Positions 17,755-26,534 of a stretch of DNA of 64,000 bases are shown piece by piece. The notes beneath the pieces are model-generated. The model did no database searches, was not told the DNA's origin, and worked only from the letters and a program-made list of their open reading frames with translations. The position numbers and the translations under genes are program-made. Each line of letters starts with the position of its first letter. Position 1 is the first letter of the stretch. Source of the stretch: DATKPC01 sp035524275 (GTDB lineage: Bacteria > Pseudomonadota > Gammaproteobacteria > Burkholderiales > Burkholderiaceae_F); assembly GCA_035524275.1 (NCBI GenBank), contig DATKPC010000078.1, forward strand, positions 1-64,000. Direction: 5' to 3'.

Positions 17755-18792
17755 TCACGAATCCTCCTCCACGTGGTGCGTCGTGAGCGACAGCCAGAGC
17801 AGCACCGGGATGATCAGCGTGAAGACGATGACCTCCTTGTACTGGCTCGCCCAGAACGACGCGAACGACTCCAGCAGCCCGACGAGCATCGCGCCCGCGA
17901 GCGCCAGCGGATAGCTCGCCAGTCCGGCGACGATCGCGGCGACGAATCCCTTGAGGCCGATCAGGAAGCCGGAGTCGTAGTAGATCGTCGTGATCGGGCC
18001 GATCAGGATGCCCGACAGCGTGCCGAGCACGGCGGCGAGCGCAAAGCTGAGCCGTCCGGCGGCATCCGGGCTGAACCCGATGAGGCGCGCCCCGGTATGG
18101 TTGAACGCGGTGGCCCGCAGGGCCTTGCCGTAGAGCGTGCGTCCGAAGAAGAGCGCCAGCGCCGCGATCAATGCGACCGCCACGCCCAGGATCCAGAGGC
18201 TCTGCGACGTCACGGTCAGGGCGCCGAGGTCGAACCGGGCCTCGGAAAACGGCGGCGTCCTCGCGCCTTCGGCGCCGAAAAAGAAGAGCGAAAGGCCCGT
18301 CAGCGCCAGGTGGACGGCCACCGAGACGATCAGCAGGACCAGCACCGGAGCGCCGGCAAGCGGCTGGAAGGCGACTCGGTACAGCAGCGGGCCGAGCGGC
18401 GCGACGACCAGCAGCGTCAGCGCCACCTGGAACCCGAGCGACAGCTGCCGCGGCGCCGCCCACCACGCGAGCGCCGCCACCGCAAGCGGGAAACCGAGCG
18501 TCGACGCCAGCCGCCGCGCCACCCGTTGCGTGCGGTGCGCGCGGACGAGGTGCACGCTTTCCGCCGCGCCGGCGACGATCGCGAGGCCGACCACCAGCCA
18601 GACGACTCCGGGAAAGCGTCCGGCCTGCAGGCTGGCCAGCGTCAGCGCGCCGAACGATACGAATTCACCCTGCGGGATCAGGATGACGCGCGTCACGGCG
18701 AAGACCATGACGAGCGCGATCGCCAGCAACGCGTAGATCGCGCCGTTGGTCAGGCCGTCCTGCGCCAGGAGCGCGGCAATCTGCCAATCCAT
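17755..18792 (-). CDS. livH: Branched-chain amino acid ABC transporter permease LivH
   Basis: The product has 345 residues and about eight to nine membrane spans. The LivH motif GLTNGAIYALLAIALVMVF is at the N-terminus, followed by IPQGEFVSFGAL, and later GLKGFVAAIVAGLASYPLALAGA. It is somewhat longer than the Escherichia coli protein owing to an insertion around 60-110. It is the first gene of the livH-MG-F run. A periplasmic binding protein (LivK) is not found nearby, so it must be encoded elsewhere. The start at 18792 has GGGGGAGG about twelve bases upstream. Confidence 0.9.
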   Translation of the reverse strand: MDWQIAALLAQDGLTNGAIYALLAIALVMVFAVTRVILIPQGEFVSFGALTLASLQAGRFPGVVWLVVGLAIVAGAAESVHLVRAHRTQRVARRLASTLGFPLAVAALAWWAAPRQLSLGFQVALTLLVVAPLGPLLYRVAFQPLAGAPVLVLLIVSVAVHLALTGLSLFFFGAEGARTPPFSEARFDLGALTVTSQSLWILGVAVALIAALALFFGRTLYGKALRATAFNHTGARLIGFSPDAAGRLSFALAAVLGTLSGILIGPITTIYYDSGFLIGLKGFVAAIVAGLASYPLALAGAMLVGLLESFASFWASQYKEVIVFTLIIPVLLWLSLTTHHVEEDS

Positions 18793-18927
18793 GGATGATC
18801 GAGCCTCCCCCGTCATGCACGACACCGGCATGGCGCCGCGCCAATACCCCGATGGCCTCTTGCCGGATGCGGATTATCGCCGGAACCGGCGCGCGCCCGC
18901 GGTTCCCCTGCCTTCGACCCGCCGCCT

Positions 18928-20208
18928 TCAACCTCCGGACTGGGCCGCGACGAACGCCGGATCGTGCGCCAGCCACCCGCGCAGCGCGGGCGTCGTGATC
19001 AGCGTGCTGCCGATCGCCATCAGCACCAGCATCGTGAAAACCGCGGGAGGTATCACGCCGAGGTCGTAGCCGACATTGACGACGACGAGTTCCATCAATG
19101 CGCGGGTATTCATCATGATGCCGATCGCGCCCGATTGGCGGACGTCGAGCCCGGCCCAGCGCGCCGCGATGTAGCAGGCCCCGAGCTTGCCCGCCGCCGC
19201 CATCGCGAAGAGTAGTCCGCACCAGGCCCAGAGCGTTGCGGAATCGAGCGACCGGATGTCGGTCCGAAGGCCGGTATAGGTGAAGAAGATCGGCAGGAAG
19301 AAGACCTCGACGAACCCGCCGACGCGCTCGCGCCACGCGCTCACGAGGGACTCGCGATCGTGCAGCAGGACGCCGAGCAGGAAGCCGCCGAAGATGGCGA
19401 AGATCCCCAGCAGGTGGGTCGACATGCCGGCCAGGAAGACGGCCGCCAGTACGACGCTCAGGAGGCCCGGCGACAGCGGGTCGCCGCGCGCCTGCGCCCG
19501 CGCGACGAAGCGATGCAGCAGCGGGCGCACGACGCCGAACGACAGCGCGACGAATCCTGCCAGCAGCACGACCCGCAACGCGAACTGCGTGCCCGAGAAC
19601 CGCGCTGCGGCCAGCGCGGACACGATCGCGAGCAGCAGCCAGCCGACGACGTCGTTGATCGCCGCGGCACTGATCGCGATGAAGCCCAGCACCGTGCGAT
19701 GCATCCGCAACTCGATCATGATCCGGCCCAGGATCGGCAGCGCCGTAATGGAAAACGCCGTCCCGACGAAGAGGCAATAGGCCGGCCACGTCCCGCTGCG
19801 TGCCAGCGCCTCGGCCGACAGGACGCCGAACCCGATGCCGACCAGGAACGGCGCGGCGATTCCGGCCGCCGCGATCAGGTAGACGGCGCGGCGGTTCTGC
19901 GCGGCGGCAACGTGCGAGAAGTCGAATTCGAGCCCGATCTGGAACATCAGCAGGATCAGTCCGACCTGGCTCAGGATCGTCAGCGGTTCGCCGGAAACCG
20001 AGTGGAACACGTAGCCGAAGATGCCCGGCGCCAGCAGCCCGAACAGCGACGGCCCGAGGAGTATCCCGACGACGATCTCGCCCACGGCCCGCGACTGCCG
20101 GATCCGCCGCGCGACGTTTCCCGCAAGGCGCGAGGACAGCACGATCAGCGTCAGCTGAAGCAGGATGAAAAAGACCAGCGATTCGGTATCGTGGGCACTG
20201 CGCTGCAC
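18928..20208 (-). CDS. CPA2-type cation/proton antiporter
   Basis: The product has 426 residues, nearly all hydrophobic, with about twelve membrane segments. It matches the Na+/H+ or K+/H+ exchanger domain: AVGEIVVGILLGPSLFG near residue 40, QVGLILLMFQIGLEFD near 85, and the unwound-helix region AAINDVVGWLLLAI with its Asn-Asp pair. There is no C-terminal RCK/TrkA domain, so it is the short form. The start is GTG with AGGAGG upstream. It is divergent from paiB. The ion preference cannot be told. Confidence 0.88.
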   Translation of the reverse strand: MQRSAHDTESLVFFILLQLTLIVLSSRLAGNVARRIRQSRAVGEIVVGILLGPSLFGLLAPGIFGYVFHSVSGEPLTILSQVGLILLMFQIGLEFDFSHVAAAQNRRAVYLIAAAGIAAPFLVGIGFGVLSAEALARSGTWPAYCLFVGTAFSITALPILGRIMIELRMHRTVLGFIAISAAAINDVVGWLLLAIVSALAAARFSGTQFALRVVLLAGFVALSFGVVRPLLHRFVARAQARGDPLSPGLLSVVLAAVFLAGMSTHLLGIFAIFGGFLLGVLLHDRESLVSAWRERVGGFVEVFFLPIFFTYTGLRTDIRSLDSATLWAWCGLLFAMAAAGKLGACYIAARWAGLDVRQSGAIGIMMNTRALMELVVVNVGYDLGVIPPAVFTMLVLMAIGSTLITTPALRGWLAHDPAFVAAQSGG

Positions 20209-20351
20209 GGAGGCCGCCTCCTGTCGGACAAGGCCCGCGCCGCGGTGACGTCCGGGCGACGGGCAGCCGCGAAGTTACACGAGCCGCCGCCCGCTGCTGC
20301 CCAGGTCGACGAACCTGCCAAGCGGCCAACCTTCGATCGCCGAGGTCCCGA

Positions 20352-20990
20352 ATGTACCTGCCGGAGCATTTTGCGGAACACGACGTGCCGACGCTGCACG
20401 CGCTGATTCGCGCCCATCCGCTTGCGACGCTGGTGACGGCCGGCGCCGACGAACTGGTCGTCAACCACGTGCCCCTGCTGCTGGACGCCGGAAACGGCCC
20501 GTTCGGGACGTTGCGTGGGCATGTCGCGCGAGCCAATCCGGTCTGGAAGCAGTTCTCGCCGACGCTCCCGACCGTGGCCGTTTTCCAGGGCGCCGACGCC
20601 TACATCACCCCGTCCTGGTATCCGAGCAAGGCCGAGCACGGGAAGGTCGTGCCGACGTGGAATTACGCCGTCGTCCACGCGCACGGCGTTCCGCGGGTCA
20701 TCGAGGACCCGGCTTGGCTGCTGGCGCTGGTCTCGGACCTGACGCGGACGCACGAAACCGCGATCGGCTCCGCATGGACGGTCGGCGACGCACCCGGCGA
20801 CTACATCGAGCAGATGCTGCGTGCGATCGTCGGCATCGAGATGCCGGTCGCGACGCTGCGCGGCAAATGGAAAGCGAGCCAGAATCGCCTGCCGACCGAT
20901 CGCGCGGGCGTCGCGCGCGGCCTTGCGGCGCGCAGCGACGCGGCGGCGCAGGAGATGGCCACGCTCGTCCGGCGCCCGGAGTCGCCCTGA
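20352..20990 (+). CDS. PaiB-like FMN-binding negative regulator
   Basis: The product has 212 residues and the PaiB family pattern throughout: MYLPEHFAE at the start, HPLATLVTAG, NHVPLLLD, HVARANPVWK, the conserved ITPSWYPSK and KVVPTWNYAVVHAHG, and a C-terminal KWKASQNR. The fold is a flavin-reductase-like split barrel. In Bacillus PaiB was described as a transcriptional repressor. The function here is not shown by context. Confidence 0.9.
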   Translation: MYLPEHFAEHDVPTLHALIRAHPLATLVTAGADELVVNHVPLLLDAGNGPFGTLRGHVARANPVWKQFSPTLPTVAVFQGADAYITPSWYPSKAEHGKVVPTWNYAVVHAHGVPRVIEDPAWLLALVSDLTRTHETAIGSAWTVGDAPGDYIEQMLRAIVGIEMPVATLRGKWKASQNRLPTDRAGVARGLAARSDAAAQEMATLVRRPESP

Positions 20991-21149
20991 CGTCGACAGC
21001 CCTGACGTCGGCACGCCCCGGGATGCCGCCAGCGACGTCGCAATACCGCCGTGGCGTTGGCCGTAACAACCTGTGAACGCTTCGTTCATATTCGCGCCGG
21101 AGCCCCGTGATCCAATCCTACCCATCGACAATTCGACACGGAGACCGTC

Positions 21150-21809
21150 ATGGTTGCGAGTTTTTCCTTCCCCGCCCTGGCCCGGCGCGGGTCGCGCGTC
21201 GTCGCCGGGCTCGGTGCGACGGCGACTTCGGCCATGCTGGCCGCGGCGCTTCTTGCCGGCAGCCTGCCGGTGGCGTCCGCCCAGTCCGCGGAACCCGGGA
21301 CATCGGCAGAGTCGGGAATGATGCACCGCGGCGACGGCGAAGGCTTCAAGGCGATGCAGGCACGGCACCAGGAATTCCTGAGGCACCGGCTCGACGCCGC
21401 CGCCGAGCGCCTCGAATTGAAGGCGAGCCAGATGCCAGCGTGGCAGGCGTTCGCCGCCGCATTCACCTCGTTGCATGAGCATCCGCCGATGATGGAACCG
21501 GGAGCCGCCGAGAAGCTCGACGGCGCGGCCATGATCCGCGCATCGTCCGACCACGCCGCGGACCATGCCCGCAAGCTCGCCGCCGTGGCGGACGCGGCAG
21601 TGAAGCTGCAGGCGACGATGTCGGGGAACCAGAAGTCGCTGTTTGCCGAAATGGTGAGGCACTACATGGCACACCACCACGGGCCGCATGCCGGCCCGCG
21701 GCCGCCGATGCACCGCGATGGGGGAGGGTCTGACGGCCCGCACTCGTCCGCCGGCATCGAAGGGCCCGACGACGACGGCCCACATCCTTCGATGATGACA
21801 CCCGAATGA
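21150..21809 (+). CDS. Spy/CpxP-like periplasmic protein, His/Met rich
   Basis: The product has 219 residues. It has a signal peptide (hydrophobic stretch about 26-40, likely cut near VASA-QS). The mature part contains a helical LTxxQ-type region (RLDAAAERLELKASQMPAWQ). The C-terminal third is rich in histidine, methionine, glycine and proline (HYMAHHHGPHAGPRPPMH, then a Gly/Asp/Pro tail), which suggests metal binding. Spy/CpxP proteins act as periplasmic chaperones or stress sensors. A GGAG lies before the ATG and a stable hairpin follows the stop. Confidence 0.8.
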   Translation: MVASFSFPALARRGSRVVAGLGATATSAMLAAALLAGSLPVASAQSAEPGTSAESGMMHRGDGEGFKAMQARHQEFLRHRLDAAAERLELKASQMPAWQAFAAAFTSLHEHPPMMEPGAAEKLDGAAMIRASSDHAADHARKLAAVADAAVKLQATMSGNQKSLFAEMVRHYMAHHHGPHAGPRPPMHRDGGGSDGPHSSAGIEGPDDDGPHPSMMTPE

Positions 21810-21816
21810 CTCGCGG

Positions 21817-21852
21817 GCGTCCGCCGCAGCGCGAACGGCCTGCGGCGGGCGC
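21817..21852 (+). terminator. Stem-loop after the Spy-like gene
   Basis: GCGTCCGCCGCAG pairs with CTGCGGCGGGCGC (13 pairs, one G-T) around a ten-base loop, eight bases after the stop codon. There is no T run, so it is a weak terminator candidate or an mRNA 3' end stabiliser. The remaining bases to 22087 show no gene. Confidence 0.45.
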
Positions 21853-22087
21853 CTTGGGCCGGCAGGCGCCTTGGGGCGGAAGGGTCCTACCCTCGAGCGT
21901 TCGCCTACCGGAGCACGGTAGTCCGTACGGCACCGGGTCGGTTTAGAGGGGAAACCCTGTCCTTCCGCGTCCGGCGCGCGGATAATCGGCTCGCAGTATC
22001 CGGGTCCGGCGTGCGCTGTTCGTCCTACGACGCGGGCGGCAGCGGATGCGGGCGACGAGAAAAAACCGCGAACGAAAGTAGCGCCCG

Positions 22088-22456
22088 ATGGCCAAGATCA
22101 CGCTGCAGCAGTTGACGCAGGCGGGGGCCTGCGCCGACCAGGTGTCCGCCTTTCGGCACGTCTTCGGCGACGCCGCCGAAGTCACGATGGACAACGCATG
22201 GCGCGCGCACGGGCATTTCGACTGGAGCGCAGCGGCCGCGAAATTCCTCGACCTGGAACACCTCCTCGACTTCGAGGATCGCGTCGAGGAAGCACGGCAT
22301 GCATTCGTCGTCGGTCGGCGCGCGCTGCGCGCCGCCTACCAGGCCGGCGGTTCGGCGGCTACCTTCGATGCGGCCATGCAACCGCTCTACGACGCGCGCG
22401 ACAAGGTCTACGCCGTCGCCTTCACCGAGTGCTACCTCGCGCAGCACGGCCACTGA
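22088..22456 (+). CDS. Small conserved-looking protein of unknown function
   Basis: The product has 122 residues with no signal peptide. The N-terminal segment ITLQQLTQAGACADQVSAF resembles a short motif (GAC.DQV..F...FG) that I have seen at the start of small bacterial and phage proteins of unknown role. The rest is helical and acidic (FLDLEHLLDFEDRVEEARHA). A cysteine sits at residue 14 and another near the C-terminus. No function can be assigned. It lies 102 bases before the sedolisin gene. Confidence 0.6.
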   Translation: MAKITLQQLTQAGACADQVSAFRHVFGDAAEVTMDNAWRAHGHFDWSAAAAKFLDLEHLLDFEDRVEEARHAFVVGRRALRAAYQAGGSAATFDAAMQPLYDARDKVYAVAFTECYLAQHGH

Positions 22457-22558
22457 TTTCGTCGTCGCACCGGCCGCCGACGACGCATTCATCCGGGCCG
22501 TCGCCTGGCGCCTCGACACCGCGACGGGTCTACCACGCTTCAATGGACAGGAGACGTC

Positions 22559-24244
22559 ATGGCAGCACGTGTTCCCCTCGCTGGAAGCTACGTTCGGACG
22601 CGCCATGCGCGTCAGGGTCCTGCTCCCGCGCAAGGCCAGATGACATTGACGCTGCTGCTGCGACGCAAAGGCCAGTTGCGCAGTTTCCTTCAGACGGCGC
22701 GGCGGGCACACCTGGATCACGCGACCTTCGCCAGCCTCTACGGGTTCAAGGACGAGGACCTCGCGGCGGTCAAGGCGTTCGCCGCGGCACATGGGCTCGC
22801 CGTCGACGACGTGAGCCGGTCGGCTCGCTCGGTACGCGTGTCCGGCACGGTCCAGAAGATCCAGGATGCCTTTGGCGTCTCGATCAGCGAGTACCGCGGC
22901 GACGACGGCCGCACGTACCGAGCGCATGACGGCGAGGCCTCGTTGCCGGGGGACATCGCGCCCATCGTCGAACACGTGCTGGGATTGTCGGAGCGCCCGG
23001 TCGCGAAGCCGCACTTCAGGCGCCTTGCCGCAGCGCCGCGTGCAGCGGGCGGCACGTTCACGCCGCTCGATCTGGCGACGCTCTATCAATTCCCGTCCAG
23101 CGATGGCGCGGGACAGTGCATCGGGATCATCGAGCTGGGCGGCGGGTACCAGGCAAGCGACCTGAACACGTTTTTTTCCGGCATCGGCCTGGCGACGCCG
23201 ACCGTGGTCGCGGTCGGCGTCGACGGCGCGAAAAACGTCCCGGGCGGAGACCCTAACGGAGCCGACGGTGAAGTCGAGCTGGATATCGAGGTCGCCGGCG
23301 GCATCGCGCCGGCTGCTCGCATCGCCGTCTACTTCGGACCGAACACGGACGCCGGCTTCCTCGACGCGATCAACGCCGCCGTCCACGACACGACCAACAA
23401 TCCGGGGGTGATCTCGATCTCGTGGGGTGGCCCCGAAAGCTCGTGGGCTAGCAGCTCGCTGACGGCCTTCGACGACGCCTTCCAGAGCGCGGCCGCGCTG
23501 GGCGTCACGGTCTGCGCCGCCGCCGGGGACAACGGCTCGGCCGACGGGACCTCGTCGGACACGGCGGACTTCCCGGCCTCCTCGCCGAATGTCCTGGCCT
23601 GCGGCGGCACCAGCCTCGTGGCCTCCGGTTCCACGATCAAGAGCGAAACCGTCTGGAACGACGGCGCGAGCGGCGGCGCAACCGGCGGCGGAATCAGCAC
23701 GACCTTCCCGGTGCCCTCGTATCAGACGGGCCTCAGCGCACCGTTGACCGCCGGCGGCACGCGCACGCTGACGGGGCGCGGCGTTCCCGATATCGCCGGC
23801 AACGCGGATCCGCAGACGGGCTACGCGATCGTCGTCGATGGCCAGTCGGTCATCATCGGTGGAACGAGCGCCGTCGCGCCGCTGTGGGCCGGGTTGACGG
23901 CGCGACTGAACGCGCTCACCGGCAAGAGGCAGGGACTGCTCAATCCGGTGCTGTCCTCGAGCGTGGCGAGGGACATCACGGCGGGAAACAACGGAACGTA
24001 TGCGGCGGGCAAGGGCTGGGACGCCTGTACCGGTTGGGGCTCGCCGAATGGGGCGGCGCTCCTGGCCGCGCTGAATTCGAGCCCGGCGCCTGCGCCGGCT
24101 CCTTCGCCGTCGCCTTCGCCGACGCCGCCACCTCCACCTCCGCCGCCTTCGCCGACGCCGGCACCTCCACCACCGCCGCCGCCGCCGCCTCCGCCGCCGC
24201 CTCCGCCACCGCCTCCGCCGAAACACAAGAAGCATCGGCACTGA
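22559..24244 (+). CDS. Sedolisin (S53) serine-carboxyl protease with poly-proline tail
   Basis: The product has 561 residues. Residues 1 to about 160 are a pro-kumamolisin activation domain. The catalytic domain follows, with Glu238 and Asp242 in DGEVELDIE, the oxyanion aspartate 324 in AAAGDNGS, and Ser437 in GGTSAVAP. The calcium site region is RDITAGNNGTY to GWDACTGWGSP. Residues about 508-561 are a tail of Pro with Ala and Ser, ending in a basic KHKKHRH. No signal peptide is visible, as in kumamolisin itself, so the export route is unclear. AGGAG precedes the ATG. These enzymes self-cleave and work at acid pH. Confidence 0.93.
   Translation: MAARVPLAGSYVRTRHARQGPAPAQGQMTLTLLLRRKGQLRSFLQTARRAHLDHATFASLYGFKDEDLAAVKAFAAAHGLAVDDVSRSARSVRVSGTVQKIQDAFGVSISEYRGDDGRTYRAHDGEASLPGDIAPIVEHVLGLSERPVAKPHFRRLAAAPRAAGGTFTPLDLATLYQFPSSDGAGQCIGIIELGGGYQASDLNTFFSGIGLATPTVVAVGVDGAKNVPGGDPNGADGEVELDIEVAGGIAPAARIAVYFGPNTDAGFLDAINAAVHDTTNNPGVISISWGGPESSWASSSLTAFDDAFQSAAALGVTVCAAAGDNGSADGTSSDTADFPASSPNVLACGGTSLVASGSTIKSETVWNDGASGGATGGGISTTFPVPSYQTGLSAPLTAGGTRTLTGRGVPDIAGNADPQTGYAIVVDGQSVIIGGTSAVAPLWAGLTARLNALTGKRQGLLNPVLSSSVARDITAGNNGTYAAGKGWDACTGWGSPNGAALLAALNSSPAPAPAPSPSPSPTPPPPPPPPSPTPAPPPPPPPPPPPPPPPPPPPKHKKHRH
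24070..24222 (+). repeat. CCG/CCT-rich poly-proline coding repeat
   Basis: A low-complexity stretch of CCG, CCT and CCA codons with one proline run of nineteen residues and other shorter runs. It encodes the C-terminal tail of the sedolisin. Such tracts change length easily and are also prone to assembly error. Confidence 0.85.
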
Positions 24245-24336
24245 GCGCGCCGGGACGCGCGGCGCCCCGGAATCGGCTGCGGACGTTCGTTGCGGGGTAA
24301 GCGCTGCGATCTATCAGCGGGGTCGTGCAAGGTACG

Positions 24337-24370
24337 GCCCCCTCCCCCACCCCTCCCGCACGCGCGAGCG
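24337..24370 (-). repeat. GC-rich intergenic hairpin repeat, partial copy 3
   Basis: On the minus strand it reads CGCTCGCGCGTGCGGGAGGGG followed by TGGGGGAGGGGG, a degraded copy of the 53-bp element at 23-75 and 39204-39256. It lies in the 354-base spacer between the sedolisin and TlpA-like genes, which otherwise shows no gene. Confidence 0.6.
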
Positions 24371-24598
24371 TGACCGTCATGCCCGGCGCCTTCGCGAGGC
24401 TAGGCAACGGGCGCATCGGCATGAGCGGACGGTCCGACCCGGGCGGCTTCATGGTCCGCCGTGCCCCGACCGGCATGCGGCAAATTGCCGCACCCGGCGA
24501 GCCGCGTCCGACCCGTGATGCATAATCATCGGGACTCTCGAACCTCCGGCGAACCTTCCTCGGCATTGGAGATGGAAACCCAAGCGGGCCGCAGCCCG

Positions 24599-25126
24599 AT
24601 GCCCTCGACGACGCGGCGTCGGGCCCTCGGCGCCTCGCTCGCGGCGATTGCGCTGGGCTCCACGACGTGGAGCATTCCCGCCTCCGCGGCGCACCTCGCG
24701 ATCGGCCAGCCGGCGCCACCGTTGACGCTGGTGACGCTCGACGGCGAACGCATCGGCACGCAGCAACTGCTCGGATCCGTCGTGATCCTCACGTTCTGGG
24801 CGACATGGTGCGAGCCCTGCCGCATCGAGCTTCCCGCGCTGTCGGCTTATGCCGCGCGCCACGCGGAAAACGGGCTGCGCGTCCTCGGCTTCAGCCTCAA
24901 CGAGCCGGACGACATCCCGGCCGTGCGCCGGATTGCGGCACAACTGAGCTTTCCGGTCGGACTGCTGGGCAGCGCCTGGGCCGGAGGTTATGGGCGCATC
25001 TGGCGCCTTCCGGCCAGTTTCACGATCGACCGCCAGGGTCGCCTCGCCGACAACAGCTGGAACGATCCGGACCCGGGTTGGACCGAGGCCCGGCTGCAGC
25101 GGGTCATCGGGCCGTTGCTCGGCTGA
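24599..25126 (+). CDS. TlpA-like periplasmic thiol-disulfide protein
   Basis: The product has 175 residues from 24599. The N-terminus TTRRRALGASLAAIALG looks like a twin-arginine or Sec signal, with cleavage likely after ASAA. The thioredoxin-like domain has the active site FWATWCEPC (Cys71, Cys74) and the cis-proline loop near LPASFTIDRQG. TlpA/ResA proteins reduce periplasmic disulfides, often for cytochrome maturation. The start is uncertain: in-frame ATGs at 24518 and 24572 exist, and none has an ideal ribosome site. The next gene, a RegB-like kinase, begins seven bases after the stop, so they are probably co-expressed. Confidence 0.85.
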   Translation: MPSTTRRRALGASLAAIALGSTTWSIPASAAHLAIGQPAPPLTLVTLDGERIGTQQLLGSVVILTFWATWCEPCRIELPALSAYAARHAENGLRVLGFSLNEPDDIPAVRRIAAQLSFPVGLLGSAWAGGYGRIWRLPASFTIDRQGRLADNSWNDPDPGWTEARLQRVIGPLLG

Positions 25127-25133
25127 GCAGCGG

Positions 25134-26534
25134 GTGACCGTCGCGAAGCGGTCGGCCCCGCAAAGCGCGGCGGCGAGTTCGAACGACGCCTCGCCCCTTC
25201 CGGCGCCGCGTACGGAAGCGGGCGGGCCGCTGACGCTGCCACGGCTTCACGCGCTGCGCTGGATCGCGATCGCCGTCCAGGTCGTCCTCGTGGTGATGGC
25301 GGGCCGATGGTTCGGCGGCGACGTCGCGATCGCTCCGGCCCTGGCGATCTGCGCGCTTCAAGCTGCCTTGAACGCGGCGTCGCACTGGCGACTGCGCCGC
25401 TTCGGCAACCTGCCGGACCGCGAACTGTTCTTCCAGTTGGTGGTCGATGCCGCGGCATTGACGGGCGTCGCGTATTTTGCCGGCGGCTCGACCAACCCGA
25501 TCGTGACGCTGTACCTGCCGTCGATCGCCATCGGCGCGACGATCCTGCCACCACGACGGGCCGCGGCGCTGGCGATCGTCGCGATCGCGTGCTATTCGTT
25601 CGTCGCGCGTGTCCATCGGACGATCCACATTCACGATGCGCAGCAGGCCTTCGAGGCCCACCTCTTCGGCATGTGGCTGATCTTCGTCATCTCGGCCACG
25701 CTGATCGCGTGGTTCGTGGTCCGGATGAGCCAGGCCATCCGCTTGCGCGATGCCGAGCTTGCCGATGCGCGCGAGGCGGCGCTGCGCAACGATCGCGTCG
25801 TCGCGCTCGGCAACCTCGCCGCCGGGGCTGCCCACGAACTCGGGACGCCACTGGCCACGATGGCCGTCCTGGCGGGCGAACTGGCGCAACGGACCGACAC
25901 GCCCGAAGAGGCCCGTGCCGACGCCGAACTGATCGCGATGCAGGTCCGCGAATGCAAGCGCATCATCTCGCAGTTGACGACGCGCGCCGGAAGTCCGCGT
26001 GCCGCTGATCTCGCCGCGGTGCCGTTCGACGACTGGCTCCGGTCGCTCCTGCAAAGGTGGCACCTGCAACGACCGTCGGCCATCGTGAAACTGGACGTCA
26101 CCGGCTCGTCCCCGGCACCGCGGGTCATGAACGATTCGGCGCTCGAGCAGGCGCTCCTGAGCCTGCTCAACAACGCGGCCGACGCGAGCTCGCAGCCCGT
26201 CGACGTCACGGTGAACTGGATGCCGTCGAACGCGACGCGACAGGCCGGCTCGGCTCATGCCAGCGCCCCGAATGCCGTCATGCTGTCCATCGAGATCGCC
26301 GATCGCGGTCCGGGAATTCCGCCGTCGCTCGTGCCGCTGCTCGGCCGCGAACCCGTGACGACCCGAGGCGATGGCCGCGGATTCGGGTTGATGCTCGCAC
26401 GCACGGCCGTCGAACGCCTCGGTGGCTCGCTCCATCACGACAGCCGCGCGGGCGGGGGAACGATCGCTCGCCTCGGCCTGACCGCGGTCACCGGGAATGC
26501 GACCGGCGCCGCCTCCGCGAGCGCCCTGCCGTGA
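25134..26534 (+). CDS. RegB/PrrB-like redox sensor histidine kinase
   Basis: The product has 466 residues from a GTG start seven bases after the TlpA-like gene. About six membrane helices lie between residues 40 and 200, including the loop FAGGSTNPIV (about 116-124), matching the GGxxNPF quinone-sensing motif of RegB. The phosphorylated histidine is His234 in AAHELGTPLATM. The ATPase domain has LLNNAADAS and ADRGPGIPP, then a GDGRGFGLMLA lid. RegB-type kinases read the redox state of the quinone pool. The last residue overlaps the RegA-like start by four bases. An upstream ATG at 24990 lies inside the previous gene and is unlikely. Confidence 0.88.
   Translation: MTVAKRSAPQSAAASSNDASPLPAPRTEAGGPLTLPRLHALRWIAIAVQVVLVVMAGRWFGGDVAIAPALAICALQAALNAASHWRLRRFGNLPDRELFFQLVVDAAALTGVAYFAGGSTNPIVTLYLPSIAIGATILPPRRAAALAIVAIACYSFVARVHRTIHIHDAQQAFEAHLFGMWLIFVISATLIAWFVVRMSQAIRLRDAELADAREAALRNDRVVALGNLAAGAAHELGTPLATMAVLAGELAQRTDTPEEARADAELIAMQVRECKRIISQLTTRAGSPRAADLAAVPFDDWLRSLLQRWHLQRPSAIVKLDVTGSSPAPRVMNDSALEQALLSLLNNAADASSQPVDVTVNWMPSNATRQAGSAHASAPNAVMLSIEIADRGPGIPPSLVPLLGREPVTTRGDGRGFGLMLARTAVERLGGSLHHDSRAGGGTIARLGLTAVTGNATGAASASALP

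Noticed and set aside
24300..24598. A 66-codon frame at 24325-24525 as a gene
   Set aside because: It starts inside a degraded repeat element, has no ribosome site and shows no recognisable pattern.
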